NCBI RefSeq assembly: GCF_003885045.1
Contig: NZ_RHJS01000002.1
Span: 1,054,001-1,118,000, forward strand
DNA length: 64,000 nt
Source: Schaedlerella arabinosiphila
GTDB lineage: Bacteria; Bacillota; Clostridia; Lachnospirales; Lachnospiraceae
Direction: 5' to 3'
A program made the translations under genes and the position numbers. The stretch's first letter is position 1. Each line of letters begins with the position of its first letter. Shown here one piece after another: positions 1-8,688 of this stretch. The notes under the pieces were generated by a model. That model was not told where the DNA came from. It ran no database searches and saw only the letters and a list, made by a program, of their open reading frames with translations.

Positions 1-1
1 G

Positions 2-475
2 TATGCCCTGACTTCCTCCGGTTATGTGGAAAAAAGCCAGTATGTGCGGGACGGAGTGCTGGATATGGAACGGGTGCTGCGCCGCTTTTCCGCATTTATG
101 AAGGCAGAATACCGGGATGAGGACGGGACATTTATCGAGAATCACGGACGGCTGCTGTTTTTAAGCTTTCTGCGCCCGATCATCAATGGAACCGGGCATT
201 ATGCCGTAGAGCCGCAGACGAGAAAAAACAACAGGATGGACATTCAGGTATTTTACGGAAATCAGGAAATTGTTGTAGAATTAAAGGTGTGGCGGGGGGA
301 AATGTATGAGCGGAGCGGATACGACCAACTGGTACGGTATCTGGAAGCCAGGGGTGTGGAGAAAGGATATATGCTGAGCTTCTGCGATAATCAGAAAAAG
401 CCGCGGGATGACCAGACCTTTCTGCACGGCGGACATGAGATATGCGAGGTCATTATAGCGTATCGGGATGCGTAA
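2..475 (+). CDS. PD-(D/E)XK nuclease-like C-terminal region, truncated at the left edge
   Basis: The frame is open from the first bases of the window, so only the C-terminal part (about 158 residues) is present; a GTG at 26 is an internal codon rather than a convincing start. The visible region holds a RMDIQ segment followed by VVELKVW, the spaced acidic and E-x-K residues of a PD-(D/E)XK nuclease fold, and then a YDQLVRYL helix. In Clostridia this tail usually follows an AAA ATPase domain in large predicted AAA/nuclease proteins; that N-terminal part lies outside the window, so the full architecture is inferred. Its stop overlaps the first possible start of the next gene by a few bases. Biological role unknown. 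Confidence 0.7.
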   Translation, partial: YALTSSGYVEKSQYVRDGVLDMERVLRRFSAFMKAEYRDEDGTFIENHGRLLFLSFLRPIINGTGHYAVEPQTRKNNRMDIQVFYGNQEIVVELKVWRGEMYERSGYDQLVRYLEARGVEKGYMLSFCDNQKKPRDDQTFLHGGHEICEVIIAYRDA

Positions 476-512
476 AGGGCTTTCTTCCGAAAAAAGGCGG
501 CCAGGAATGGCC

Positions 513-1742
513 ATGGGGAATCGGAGTATGGGAAAAACAATGTCACCTGTGATTTTTCACATAGATGTAAATTCCGCCTACTTAAGCTGGACGGCGGTGG
601 AACAATTAAAAAACGGGGCAGAGGTGGATCTGCGGGAGATTCCTGCCATTATCGGGGGAGACAAAAAGTCCCGCCACGGCGTGGTTCTCGCAAAGTCCAT
701 TTCCGCCAAAAAGTACGGCATCCGCACCGGGGAGCCTGTGGTCAACGCGTTCCGAAAATGCCCCAATCTGGTAATGGAGCCGCCGAACCATAAGATGTAT
801 AGGGAAAAGAGCGAGAAGCTGATGGAATACCTGCGGGGATTTACGTCCAAGATCGAGCAGGTCAGCGTAGACGAGTGCTATCTGGATTTTACCGAGATCG
901 GAGATCGCTTTCCCTCCCCGCTGGACGCGGCATTTTTGATGAAGAACGGGATACGGGAGCGTTTCGGCTTTACGGTCAATATCGGGATCTCGGAAAATAA
1001 GCTTCTGGCAAAGATGGCATCGGATTTTGAAAAGCCGGACAAGGTGCACACCCTGTTTTTGAGGGAGGTGCCGGTAAAAATGTGGCCCCTGCCCGTTGGG
1101 GAGCTGTTTATGGCGGGACGTTCCAGCGTGGAGGTATTGAAAAAGCTGGAGATTGAGACCATCGGCGGCCTGGCAGGCGCAGATCCGGCCCTGATTGAGC
1201 TGCATCTGAAAAGCCATGGGAAAATGCTGTGGGAATTTGCCAACGGCATCGACCATTCGGCTGTCCAATGGGAACAGGCGGAAGCCAAGGGGATCGGCAA
1301 TTCCACCACACTGGCGGAGGACGCCTCCACTTACGAGGAGGTAAGGGAGGTTTTTGCAGAGCTTGCCCAAAGTGTGGGGAGGCGTCTGAGAAAGGCGGGG
1401 CAGAAGGCGAACATGGTCAGCATGGAGATCAAGTACCATGATTTTCAGTCTATGTCCCACCAGACCAGGCTGCCCAGGCCCACCTGCGACGACCAGGTGC
1501 TTTTGGAGACCGCCTGCAGACTCTTTGAGGAGGCATGGAGCGGGGAACCGGTGCGGCTTCTGGGAATCCGCACGGCAAAGCTGGTGGACGCCGGGGAGCC
1601 GGAACAGTTGTCGATCTTTGACTTAGAGCCGCCCCCGCCGGTGGATGAGAAGCGCCGGAGACTGGATGCGGCCATGAGCAGGATACGGGAGCGGTACGGG
1701 GAGGACGCGGTGATGAAGGCCAGCCGGATGAAGAAAAAGTAA
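513..1742 (+). CDS. dinB: DNA polymerase IV (Y-family translesion polymerase)
   Basis: Y-family DNA polymerase that copies past lesions. The palm carries the metal-binding Asp in FHIDVNSAYLSW (about residue 18) and the Asp-Glu pair in SVDECYLDF (about residues 120-121). A helix-hairpin-helix thumb and little-finger domain follow, ending in a Lys-rich tail. Total length about 409 residues is normal for clostridial DinB. The start is ambiguous: the frame opens at 468, with further ATGs at 507, 513, 528 and 540. I chose 513 because AGGA lies 6 bases upstream; the conserved region begins at the ATG at 540. It overlaps or abuts the preceding partial gene and is followed by a strong bidirectional terminator. 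Confidence 0.93.
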   Translation: MGNRSMGKTMSPVIFHIDVNSAYLSWTAVEQLKNGAEVDLREIPAIIGGDKKSRHGVVLAKSISAKKYGIRTGEPVVNAFRKCPNLVMEPPNHKMYREKSEKLMEYLRGFTSKIEQVSVDECYLDFTEIGDRFPSPLDAAFLMKNGIRERFGFTVNIGISENKLLAKMASDFEKPDKVHTLFLREVPVKMWPLPVGELFMAGRSSVEVLKKLEIETIGGLAGADPALIELHLKSHGKMLWEFANGIDHSAVQWEQAEAKGIGNSTTLAEDASTYEEVREVFAELAQSVGRRLRKAGQKANMVSMEIKYHDFQSMSHQTRLPRPTCDDQVLLETACRLFEEAWSGEPVRLLGIRTAKLVDAGEPEQLSIFDLEPPPPVDEKRRRLDAAMSRIRERYGEDAVMKASRMKKK

Positions 1743-1794
1743 AAAGAAGGCATACAAAAAACTGCCGCCTGCAGTTTTTTGTATGCCTTCTTTT
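1742..1794. terminator. Bidirectional intrinsic terminator between dinB and the VanZ-like gene
   Basis: A perfect inverted repeat of about 24 bp (1742-1765 with 1771-1794) with a 5-base loop, A-rich on the left and T-rich on the right, so it has a U-tract when read from either side. It sits exactly between two convergent genes. Confidence 0.9.
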
Positions 1795-2403
1795 CTAATA
1801 GTAACGCCTCCGTCTGCGCCGGGCGGCGTCCTCCCTGCGTATGGCCTCCTGCCGCCGATGGGCCTCCTCCCGTCTAGCCCGTTTCCGGTAGGCAAATTCT
1901 TCCTGCCGTCTGGCAGACCGGGCCGGGGCCAGAAAGACCCAGCAGATGATCTGCACGGTCAGGATTCCGAAGAAGGCGCCGATGCTGTCGATGCCCACGT
2001 CCTTTATGGAAGGCCCCCGGCCGGCCACGAAGGACTGGTGGTATTCATCCCCGGCCGCGAAGGCCACACAGATGAGCCCGGCCACCAGCATCAGCGGAAA
2101 TCCCCGCAGCCCATATACATAGAAGGGAAAAGAAACCGCCACGGCCAGCATGAAGTATTCTGTCATGTGGGCCAGCTTTCGGACCGGATATTCGATCCGG
2201 TCTGCAAACACTTCAATCTCGGTTTCATCCAGTCCCCTCTCCAGCACTTCGTTTCCGATTTCCACGATCTTATAGCTGACTTTAAAACTCAGGTTGCCGG
2301 AGGCAGAGGCATCCTGTGCGGAAAAGCCGTAGATCACGTACATCATGGCCAGTGCCGGAAGAAAGGACAAGGGTTTCAAAAAGAAAAAAATAATCTGTTT
2401 CAT
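1795..2403 (-). CDS. VanZ-like membrane protein with Arg-rich tail
   Basis: A 202-residue protein with four predicted membrane segments (about residues 5-25, 75-95, 98-118, 138-160) and VanZ-family features such as RKLAHMTEYFMLA and AGDEYHQSFVAGRGPSIKDVGID. VanZ proteins are associated with teicoplanin resistance in some vancomycin operons, but most chromosomal members have no proven role. The last about 42 residues are extremely basic (about 17 Arg, ending RRRRRRYY), which is not part of the VanZ domain and should lie in the cytoplasm, perhaps contacting membrane lipid or nucleic acid. Start supported by GGAG about 9 bases upstream. Monocistronic and convergent with dinB. Confidence 0.8.
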   Translation of the reverse strand: MKQIIFFFLKPLSFLPALAMMYVIYGFSAQDASASGNLSFKVSYKIVEIGNEVLERGLDETEIEVFADRIEYPVRKLAHMTEYFMLAVAVSFPFYVYGLRGFPLMLVAGLICVAFAAGDEYHQSFVAGRGPSIKDVGIDSIGAFFGILTVQIICWVFLAPARSARRQEEFAYRKRARREEAHRRQEAIRREDAARRRRRRYY

Positions 2404-2498
2404 AAATGATCACTCCATTATGCAAAATATTCATCTTGTTTTCAGGACCTGTTTCATCGCTCCTTAGTATGCCACGAAATACCGGATTTGTAAAGTGT

Positions 2499-2549
2499 CT
2501 GCTGTAAACAGCAGTTACTGTGAGCACCCGGCGGGTGTGAACAGTAACC
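2499..2549. repeat. Palindromic repeat of the GTTACTGTTCACAC family
   Basis: Two adjoining inverted repeats: CTGCTGTAAACAGCAG (about 2500-2515), then an imperfect palindrome from GTTACTG (2514-2520) to CAGTAAC (2542-2548) with a GC-rich centre. The half-site GTGTGAACAGTAAC recurs at 35670-35686, 49024-49040 and, degenerate, 49970-49984. Confidence 0.7.
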
Positions 2550-2576
2550 AACCTTCATCTTTGCCGCCGCATTTAT

Positions 2577-2605
2577 TTGCATGATTCACGTCTTTGTGGT
2601 ATTCT
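2577..2605 (+). promoter_or_regulatory. Candidate sigma-A promoter for the murE operon
   Basis: TTGCAT (-35) and TATTCT (-10) separated by 17 bases, about 85 bases before the murE start codon. Good spacing but imperfect boxes. It lies directly downstream of the 2499-2549 palindromes. Confidence 0.45.
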
Positions 2606-2689
2606 ATACAAGGAAAAATGTATCGGTCCGACGCCGCGGGCATATCTGCCGGCCCCGGGCCGTTACGGAAAACTTCAGGAGGAACACAC

Positions 2690-4156
2690 ATGAAGCTAAA
2701 CCAACTATTAGAACGTTTAGAATACGAAAAGATACAGGGCAGTGACCAGACGGAGATTACCACACTGATCAACGATTCCCGGCAGGTGCAGCAGGGGTCG
2801 GTTTTTGTCTGCATCAGCGGGGCGGTCTCGGACGGCCACAGATTTGCCCGGGAGGTTGCAGAGAAGGGCGCTTCTGCCCTGATCGTGGAAAAAGAGGTGG
2901 ATGTGCCCCGGCATGTGACCGTCATACGGATGAAGGATACCCGCTATGGGCTTGCACTCATGTCCGCCGCATATTTCGGCTACCCTGCGGAAAAACTGAA
3001 GATCATCGGAATCACCGGAACCAAAGGCAAGACCACCACCACCTATATGATCAAATCCATCCTGGAGGACGTGGGACACAAGGTGGGGCTGATCGGCACC
3101 ATCGAGGCGGTTATCGGGGAGAAAAAGATCCCGGCGGCCAATACCACCCCGGAATCCTACACCATCCACAAATATTTTGCGGAGATGGTGGAGATTGGCT
3201 GCGACAGCGTGGTCATGGAAGTATCCTCCCAGGGGCTGATGCTGCACCGGACGGCGGGGATTCCCTTCGAGATCGGGATCTTTACCAATCTGGGCCATGA
3301 CCATATCGGGCCCAATGAACATAAGGATTTTGAAGATTACAAGCGGTGCAAGGGGCTGCTCTTCAAGCAGTGCAGGCTGGGCATCGCCAACGCGGACGAT
3401 CCCTGGTTTGAGGATGTGTTCCGGGGGGCCGCCTGCCAGGTAGAAACCTTCGGACTTTCCCAAAAAGCGGATCTGCAGGCTTTGGACACCCATCTGGTGT
3501 CCAGACCGGGCTACCTGGGAGTGGCCTACCATGTCAGCGGAAAGATGGATTTTGATGTGGAAATCGACATTCCCGGAACCTTCAGCGTATACAATTCACT
3601 GACTGCCATTGCGGTCTGCGGCCATTTCGGCGTATCCCAGGATGTGATCCGCAGGGCTTTGAAGGCGGCCAAGGTGAAAGGCAGGATCGAGATGGTCAAG
3701 GTCTCGGATGATTTTACACTGATGATTGATTACGCCCACAACGCCATGAGCCTGGAAAGCCTGCTGATGACATTGAAGGAATACAACCCGGCCCGGCTGG
3801 TGTGCCTGTTCGGCTGCGGGGGCAACCGCTCAAAGGACCGCAGATACGAGATGGGCGAGGTGTCCGGCCGACTGGCGGATCTGTCCATCATTACATCCGA
3901 CAATCCCCGGGACGAGGAGCCCCAGGATATCATCGACGACATCAAGACCGGCATCGGCAGAACCTCCGGGGCCTATGTGGAGATCTGCGACCGCAAAGAA
4001 GCCATCAAATACGCGATCGCCAACGGACAGCCGGGGGATGTGATCGTGCTGGCCGGGAAAGGGCATGAGGATTACCAGGAGATCAAAGGAAAAAAATATC
4101 CCATGGATGAACGGGTCCTGATCGCGGAGGTTCTGGAAGAGCTTGGTAAAAAATAG
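2690..4156 (+). CDS. murE: UDP-N-acetylmuramoyl-tripeptide synthetase (MurE, meso-DAP type)
   Basis: Cytoplasmic ATP-dependent Mur ligase that adds the third amino acid to UDP-MurNAc-L-Ala-D-Glu in peptidoglycan synthesis. Three domains are visible: an N-terminal UDP-binding domain, the central ATPase with P-loop TGTKGKTTT, and the C-terminal ligase domain. The motif SDNPRDEE is the DNPR signature of meso-diaminopimelate-adding enzymes, so DAP rather than lysine is the expected substrate. At 488 residues it is of normal length. The frame is open further upstream, but the start at 2690 is fixed by AGGAGG 8 bases before the ATG. First gene of a long forward block. Confidence 0.95.
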   Translation: MKLNQLLERLEYEKIQGSDQTEITTLINDSRQVQQGSVFVCISGAVSDGHRFAREVAEKGASALIVEKEVDVPRHVTVIRMKDTRYGLALMSAAYFGYPAEKLKIIGITGTKGKTTTTYMIKSILEDVGHKVGLIGTIEAVIGEKKIPAANTTPESYTIHKYFAEMVEIGCDSVVMEVSSQGLMLHRTAGIPFEIGIFTNLGHDHIGPNEHKDFEDYKRCKGLLFKQCRLGIANADDPWFEDVFRGAACQVETFGLSQKADLQALDTHLVSRPGYLGVAYHVSGKMDFDVEIDIPGTFSVYNSLTAIAVCGHFGVSQDVIRRALKAAKVKGRIEMVKVSDDFTLMIDYAHNAMSLESLLMTLKEYNPARLVCLFGCGGNRSKDRRYEMGEVSGRLADLSIITSDNPRDEEPQDIIDDIKTGIGRTSGAYVEICDRKEAIKYAIANGQPGDVIVLAGKGHEDYQEIKGKKYPMDERVLIAEVLEELGKK

Positions 4157-4165
4157 AGAGAAAGG

Positions 4166-6466
4166 TTGCGGTTCACAGCGATGCTGCGCACGGCAGGAAA
4201 GAGCGCCGGCCGCTGTGGGCCCAAACAGCAGATTTTTGTGTACGCAAATATTATCATAGACATCACCCATGAAAAACTGGATAAAATCTTTCAATACAGC
4301 ATCCCTTCCCGGCTGGAAGATTCCCTGTCGGCAGGTATGGAGGTGGTGGTGCCCTTCGGAAAAGGGAACCGCCTGACCAAAGGCTATGTGGTGGGCTTCG
4401 CAGAACACTGCGGCTACGATCCGGCAAAGATCAAGGAGATCCAGGATATTTCCCGAAAGGGCGTGGCCATCGAAGGAAAGCTTGTGGCGCTGGCGGCGTG
4501 GATGAAAGACCATTACGGCGGCACCATGATCCAGGCGCTGAAAATGGTTCTGCCGATCCGGCAGCAGGAGAAGGAAAAGGTCAGGAAAAGGCTCCGTCTC
4601 CTTCTGGATGAGGAGGAGGGAAGGAAGAAGCTGGAATTTTACCTGCACAAAAACCAGCGGGCAAGGGCCAGGCTGCTTTCCGCGCTTCTGGACGACCCGG
4701 TGCTGGATTATGAGCTGGTTCATAAAAAGCTGAACATCCCCCTGTCCGTGGTCCGCGCGCTGGAGGAGCAGGGGGTGGCCGCGCTGGAGTCGGAGCGGGT
4801 ATACCGGAATCCCGTGAAGCACAAAGAGCAGGCTCGAAAGGAGATCACATTTACAGAAGAACAGCAGAATGCGGTGGAGCATTTCTGGGAAGACTATGAA
4901 AACAGGCGGTACAGAACCTACCTGATCCACGGCGTCACCGGAAGCGGCAAGACGGAGGTCTATATCGAGATGATCCGCCGGGTGGCGGAGACGGGGCGGC
5001 AGGCCATTGTGCTGATTCCCGAGATTGCGCTGACCTTCCAGACCGTCATGCGGTTTTACCGATGCTTCGGGGACCGGGTGTCTATCATGCATTCCCGGCT
5101 CTCCGCCGGGGAGCGGTACGACCAGATGATGCGGGCGAAGGAGGGGAAGATCGACGTAATGATCGGGCCCAGATCCGCGCTGTTTACCCCGTTTCCCGAT
5201 TTGGGGCTGGTGGTCATCGACGAAGAACATGAAAATACCTACAAAAGCGAGCAGGTCCCCCGCTATCACGCCAGGGAAACGGCCATTGCCCGGGCGGTGA
5301 TGGAGCATGCCAGCGTGGTGCTTGGCTCTGCCACGCCGTCGCTGGAAGCCATGTACCGGGCAAAAGCCGGAGAGTACACGCTGCTGGAATTGAAAAACCG
5401 CTCCGGGCAGCAGGAACTGGCACAGGTACATATCGCAGACCTGCGGACGGAACTGAAAAACGGAAACCGCTCCATACTGAGCATCCGGCTTCAGGAGCTG
5501 ATGGCGGACCGTCTGGAAAAAGGAGAACAGATCATATTGTTTTTAAACCGCCGGGGATATGCGGGCTTTGTGTCCTGCCGGGAATGCGGCCATGTGGCAA
5601 AATGCCCCCACTGCGACGTGTCTTTGTCCTCCCATCGGAATAAAGGGCTGGTCTGCCACTACTGCGGATACGAGGAGGAAAAGCCGGAGCGCTGTCCGGC
5701 CTGCGGCTCCCGGCACATCGGGGAATTTCGGGCCGGTACCCAGCAGATTGAGGACATTGTAAAGGCACAGTTTCCGCAGGCCCGGGTGCTGCGGATGGAT
5801 ATGGACACCACCCGGGAAAAGGACGGCCACGAAAAGATACTCTCCGCATTTGCCAATGAGGAAGCGGACGTGCTGGTAGGAACCCAGATGATCGTGAAGG
5901 GGCATGATTTTCCCAATGTGACCCTGGTAGGCATCCTGGCCGCGGATATGTCCCTGTACGCGGACGATTACCGGGCCGGGGAGCGGACCTTCCAGCTTCT
6001 GACCCAGGCCGCGGGACGCTCAGGCAGAGGAAGCAGAAGGGGGGAGGCGGTGATCCAGACCTACAGCCCCGAGCACTATGCCGTCGTGACCGCTGCGGCC
6101 CAGGATTACGAAGCTTTTTACCAGGAGGAGATCCGTTACCGGGAGCTGATGGGCTATCCGCCGGTGGAAAATCTGCTGGCGGTGCTGGCAAGCTGCCCGG
6201 ACGAGGCGCATCTGGAAACCGGCTGCAGATTTTTAAAGGAATATGCCGTCCGGGTCACGGGCAGGGAGCGGGTGGACCTGATCGGCCCGGCCAGCCCGGG
6301 AATCGGAAAAATTAATGATATATATCGAAAAGTACTCTACCTAAAAGCAGAAAGATATGATACACTAGTAAGGATGAAAAATCGACTGGAACAATATATT
6401 GAAGTAAACGCCGGATTTGACACAATGCGGATTCAGTTTGACTTCAACCCCATGCAGGTGTTTTAA
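4166..6466 (+). CDS. priA: Primosomal protein N' (PriA, replication restart helicase)
   Basis: Superfamily 2 DNA helicase that reloads the replisome at collapsed forks. It shows an N-terminal 3'-DNA-binding domain, Walker A GVTGSGKTEVY, the DEEH box, and a zinc-binding insertion with eight Cys (CRECGHVAKCPHC and CHYCGY...CPACGS), followed by the second helicase lobe (TQMIVKGHDFPNVTLVG). The start is uncertain: TTG 4166 directly follows GAGAGAAAGG, ATG 4181 is further downstream, and a GTG at 4238 sits at the conserved N-terminus (VYANIIIDI). Nine bases separate it from murE, so it is likely co-transcribed. Confidence 0.95.
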   Translation: MRFTAMLRTAGKSAGRCGPKQQIFVYANIIIDITHEKLDKIFQYSIPSRLEDSLSAGMEVVVPFGKGNRLTKGYVVGFAEHCGYDPAKIKEIQDISRKGVAIEGKLVALAAWMKDHYGGTMIQALKMVLPIRQQEKEKVRKRLRLLLDEEEGRKKLEFYLHKNQRARARLLSALLDDPVLDYELVHKKLNIPLSVVRALEEQGVAALESERVYRNPVKHKEQARKEITFTEEQQNAVEHFWEDYENRRYRTYLIHGVTGSGKTEVYIEMIRRVAETGRQAIVLIPEIALTFQTVMRFYRCFGDRVSIMHSRLSAGERYDQMMRAKEGKIDVMIGPRSALFTPFPDLGLVVIDEEHENTYKSEQVPRYHARETAIARAVMEHASVVLGSATPSLEAMYRAKAGEYTLLELKNRSGQQELAQVHIADLRTELKNGNRSILSIRLQELMADRLEKGEQIILFLNRRGYAGFVSCRECGHVAKCPHCDVSLSSHRNKGLVCHYCGYEEEKPERCPACGSRHIGEFRAGTQQIEDIVKAQFPQARVLRMDMDTTREKDGHEKILSAFANEEADVLVGTQMIVKGHDFPNVTLVGILAADMSLYADDYRAGERTFQLLTQAAGRSGRGSRRGEAVIQTYSPEHYAVVTAAAQDYEAFYQEEIRYRELMGYPPVENLLAVLASCPDEAHLETGCRFLKEYAVRVTGRERVDLIGPASPGIGKINDIYRKVLYLKAERYDTLVRMKNRLEQYIEVNAGFDTMRIQFDFNPMQVF

Positions 6467-6514
6467 AGAGGCGGGGCAATACATTTATGATTAGACTAGG
6501 AGGATATGAAGAGT

Positions 6515-6988
6515 ATGGCAATAAGAGAGGTTCGTGAGATCGGGGACGAGATTCTGACAAAGCCGTGCAAGGCGGTTCCGAAGATGACCCTCCGCACGAA
6601 AATTTTGATCCATGATATGCTGGATACCATGTATGAAAAATCCGGTGTGGGACTGGCGGCCCCCCAGGTGGGGATTTTGAAGCAGATCGTCGTAATCGAC
6701 ATCGGGGACGGCCCGCTGGTGCTGATCAATCCCCAGGTGGTGGAGAGTTCCGGAGACCAGACCGGAGAGGAAGCCTGCCTGAGCGTGCCGGGCAAATACG
6801 GAATCGTGTCCAGGCCCTATTACGTGAAGGTGCGGGCCCATAACGAGGATATGGAAGAAGTCGAGATCGAAGGCGAAGAGCTTTTAGCCAGGGCCCTGTG
6901 CCATGAGATCGATCATTTATCAGGGAAGCTGTACGTATATCAGACAGAGGACGGGCTTCATGACGCCGTTCCTGAGGAGGAAGAATAG
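6515..6988 (+). CDS. def: Peptide deformylase
   Basis: Metalloprotease that removes the formyl group from new N-terminal Met. All three motifs are present: [18 protein letters not shown] (with the metal-binding Cys) and HEIDHLSG (two His ligands and the catalytic Glu). About 157 residues, typical. Two starts are possible: ATG 6506 is only 2 bases after AGGAGG, while ATG 6515 is 11 bases after it and begins [12 protein letters not shown], which matches the usual family N-terminus. It directly abuts fmt, the enzyme that adds the formyl group to initiator tRNA, a common pairing. Confidence 0.95.
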   Translation: MAIREVREIGDEILTKPCKAVPKMTLRTKILIHDMLDTMYEKSGVGLAAPQVGILKQIVVIDIGDGPLVLINPQVVESSGDQTGEEACLSVPGKYGIVSRPYYVKVRAHNEDMEEVEIEGEELLARALCHEIDHLSGKLYVYQTEDGLHDAVPEEEE

Positions 6989-7942
6989 ATGAAAGTGCTG
7001 TTTATGGGAACCCCCGATTTTTCCGTCGGGACGCTGGAAGCGCTGGCGGACGCAGGCCATGAAGTGTGCCTGGCCGTGACCCAGCCGGATAAGCCCAAAG
7101 GGCGGGGGAAGGAAATGCAGTTCCCGCCGGTGAAGGAGGCGGCCATGAGACGCGGGATTCCCGTTTTTCAGCCTAAAAGGGTGCGGACGCCGGAAAGCGT
7201 GGAATATCTGAAAAGCTTCCAGGCGGATGTGTGCGTGGTTGTGGCATTCGGCCAGATCCTTACAAAGGAGCTTCTGGACATGACGCCCTTTGGCTGCATC
7301 AATGTTCATGCCTCGCTTCTGCCGAAATACCGCGGGGCGGCGCCCATCCAGTGGGCCATCCTCCGGGGTGAGGAGGTGACGGGCGTGACCACCATGCAGA
7401 TGGATGAAGGCATCGACACAGGGGATATGCTCCTTAAGACAGAGGTGCCCATCACCCCGGAAGAGACCGGGGAGAGTCTCCACGATAAGCTTGCAGCGGC
7501 AGGCGCGCAGCTTGCGGTGCGGACATTGGAGGAGTTAGAGGCGGGAACCCTGCGTCCCATAAAGCAGGGAGAAAGCCCCACCCCCTACGCGAAAATGCTG
7601 GATAAAAAGATGGGAAGCATCGACTGGAGCCGTCCTGCGGCCGAGATCGAACGGTTGGTGCGGGGACTCAATTCCTGGCCCAGCGCCTATACCCATTGGA
7701 ACGGAAAAGTCATGAAAATCTGGAAAACCGGTGTGAAATCCGCTCAAAGCGGGGATACTACGCAGCAGGCGGCGCCCGGAACGATCCTGGAGGTGGAAAA
7801 GGACTCGTTTTCGGTACAGACCGGGGACGGCGTGCTAGTGGTTCAGGAGGTTCAGCTTCCCGGAAAGAAGCACATGGAGGTCCAGGCATTTCTGCGGGGC
7901 AATACGGTGGTGCCGGGGACGGTGCTGGCTTCCGGCGATTGA
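6989..7942 (+). CDS. fmt: Methionyl-tRNA formyltransferase
   Basis: Transfers a formyl group from 10-formyl-tetrahydrofolate to Met-tRNA(fMet). The N-terminal formyltransferase domain starts MKVLFMGTPDFSVG and has the folate/catalytic segment NVHASLLPKYRGAAPIQWAI; the C-terminal OB-like tRNA-binding domain covers about residues 205-317. Length 317 is typical. Its ATG directly follows the def stop codon, indicating translational coupling in the def-fmt unit. Confidence 0.96.
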   Translation: MKVLFMGTPDFSVGTLEALADAGHEVCLAVTQPDKPKGRGKEMQFPPVKEAAMRRGIPVFQPKRVRTPESVEYLKSFQADVCVVVAFGQILTKELLDMTPFGCINVHASLLPKYRGAAPIQWAILRGEEVTGVTTMQMDEGIDTGDMLLKTEVPITPEETGESLHDKLAAAGAQLAVRTLEELEAGTLRPIKQGESPTPYAKMLDKKMGSIDWSRPAAEIERLVRGLNSWPSAYTHWNGKVMKIWKTGVKSAQSGDTTQQAAPGTILEVEKDSFSVQTGDGVLVVQEVQLPGKKHMEVQAFLRGNTVVPGTVLASGD

Positions 7943-7980
7943 GTGCGCGGCCGAGAGCAGATACAGAAAGGAATTAAGAA

Positions 7981-8688
7981 ATGGGAATGTTTTATTTGGG
8001 ATATGATTCAACGTATATTTTGGTTTTGATCGGAGTGGCCTTATGTCTCCTTGCATCATCCCGCGTGAACAGCGTGTTTCGCAGATATTCCTCTGTCCGG
8101 AGCCGTTCCGGGATGACTGGGAGGGAGGCGGCGGAGAAGATCCTCAGGGCAAACGGGATCTACGATGTGACAGTGCGCCATATTCCCGGAAACCTGACGG
8201 ACCATTACGACCCGAGAAATAAAACACTGGGGCTTTCGGATGCGACCTATGGCTCGGCTTCGGTGGCGGCCATCGGCGTAGCGGCCCACGAATGCGGCCA
8301 CGCGGTGCAGCATGCCACAGGGTACGCGCCGCTGAAATTCCGGGGCGCCCTGGTTCCGGTGGCAAACTTCGGTTCCGCCATAGCCTGGCCGCTGATCCTG
8401 ATCGGGCTGGTGATCAACAGCAATTCGGCGTTTCTGTTTATTGACCTGGGGATTCTGCTGTTTTCCGCGGCAGTGCTGTTCCAGATCGTAACCCTGCCGG
8501 TGGAGTTCAACGCCTCCAACCGGGCCGTGAATGCGCTGGAGAAAAGCGGCATGCTGTATCCCGAGGAGATCCGGCAGACGAAAGCGGTGCTCGGCGCGGC
8601 GGCCCTGACTTATGTGGCAAGCGCGGCATCTGCTATCCTGCAGCTCTTACGTCTGATCATCATCGGAGGAAGAAGAAGGAATGACTAA
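7981..8688 (+). CDS. YugP-like neutral zinc metallopeptidase (membrane)
   Basis: A 235-residue membrane protein with an N-terminal membrane segment (about 10-25), the zinc-peptidase motif AAHECGHAVQHATGY (HExxH variant HECGH, about residues 102-106), and further hydrophobic segments at about 125-160 and 195-225. This is the YugP/COG2738 family, often found next to rsmB in Clostridia. The natural substrate is unknown. It overlaps the start of rsmB by 8 bases, consistent with one operon. Confidence 0.88.
   Translation: MGMFYLGYDSTYILVLIGVALCLLASSRVNSVFRRYSSVRSRSGMTGREAAEKILRANGIYDVTVRHIPGNLTDHYDPRNKTLGLSDATYGSASVAAIGVAAHECGHAVQHATGYAPLKFRGALVPVANFGSAIAWPLILIGLVINSNSAFLFIDLGILLFSAAVLFQIVTLPVEFNASNRAVNALEKSGMLYPEEIRQTKAVLGAAALTYVASAASAILQLLRLIIIGGRRRND

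Noticed and set aside
606..1460. 284-codon reverse open frame inside dinB
   Set aside because: Antisense shadow of a clear DNA polymerase IV gene; no recognisable protein.
3830..5431. 533-codon open frame on the reverse strand
   Set aside because: Lies opposite priA/murE, has low-complexity His/Leu-rich sequence without domains, and no ribosome binding site; a shadow of the GC-rich forward genes.
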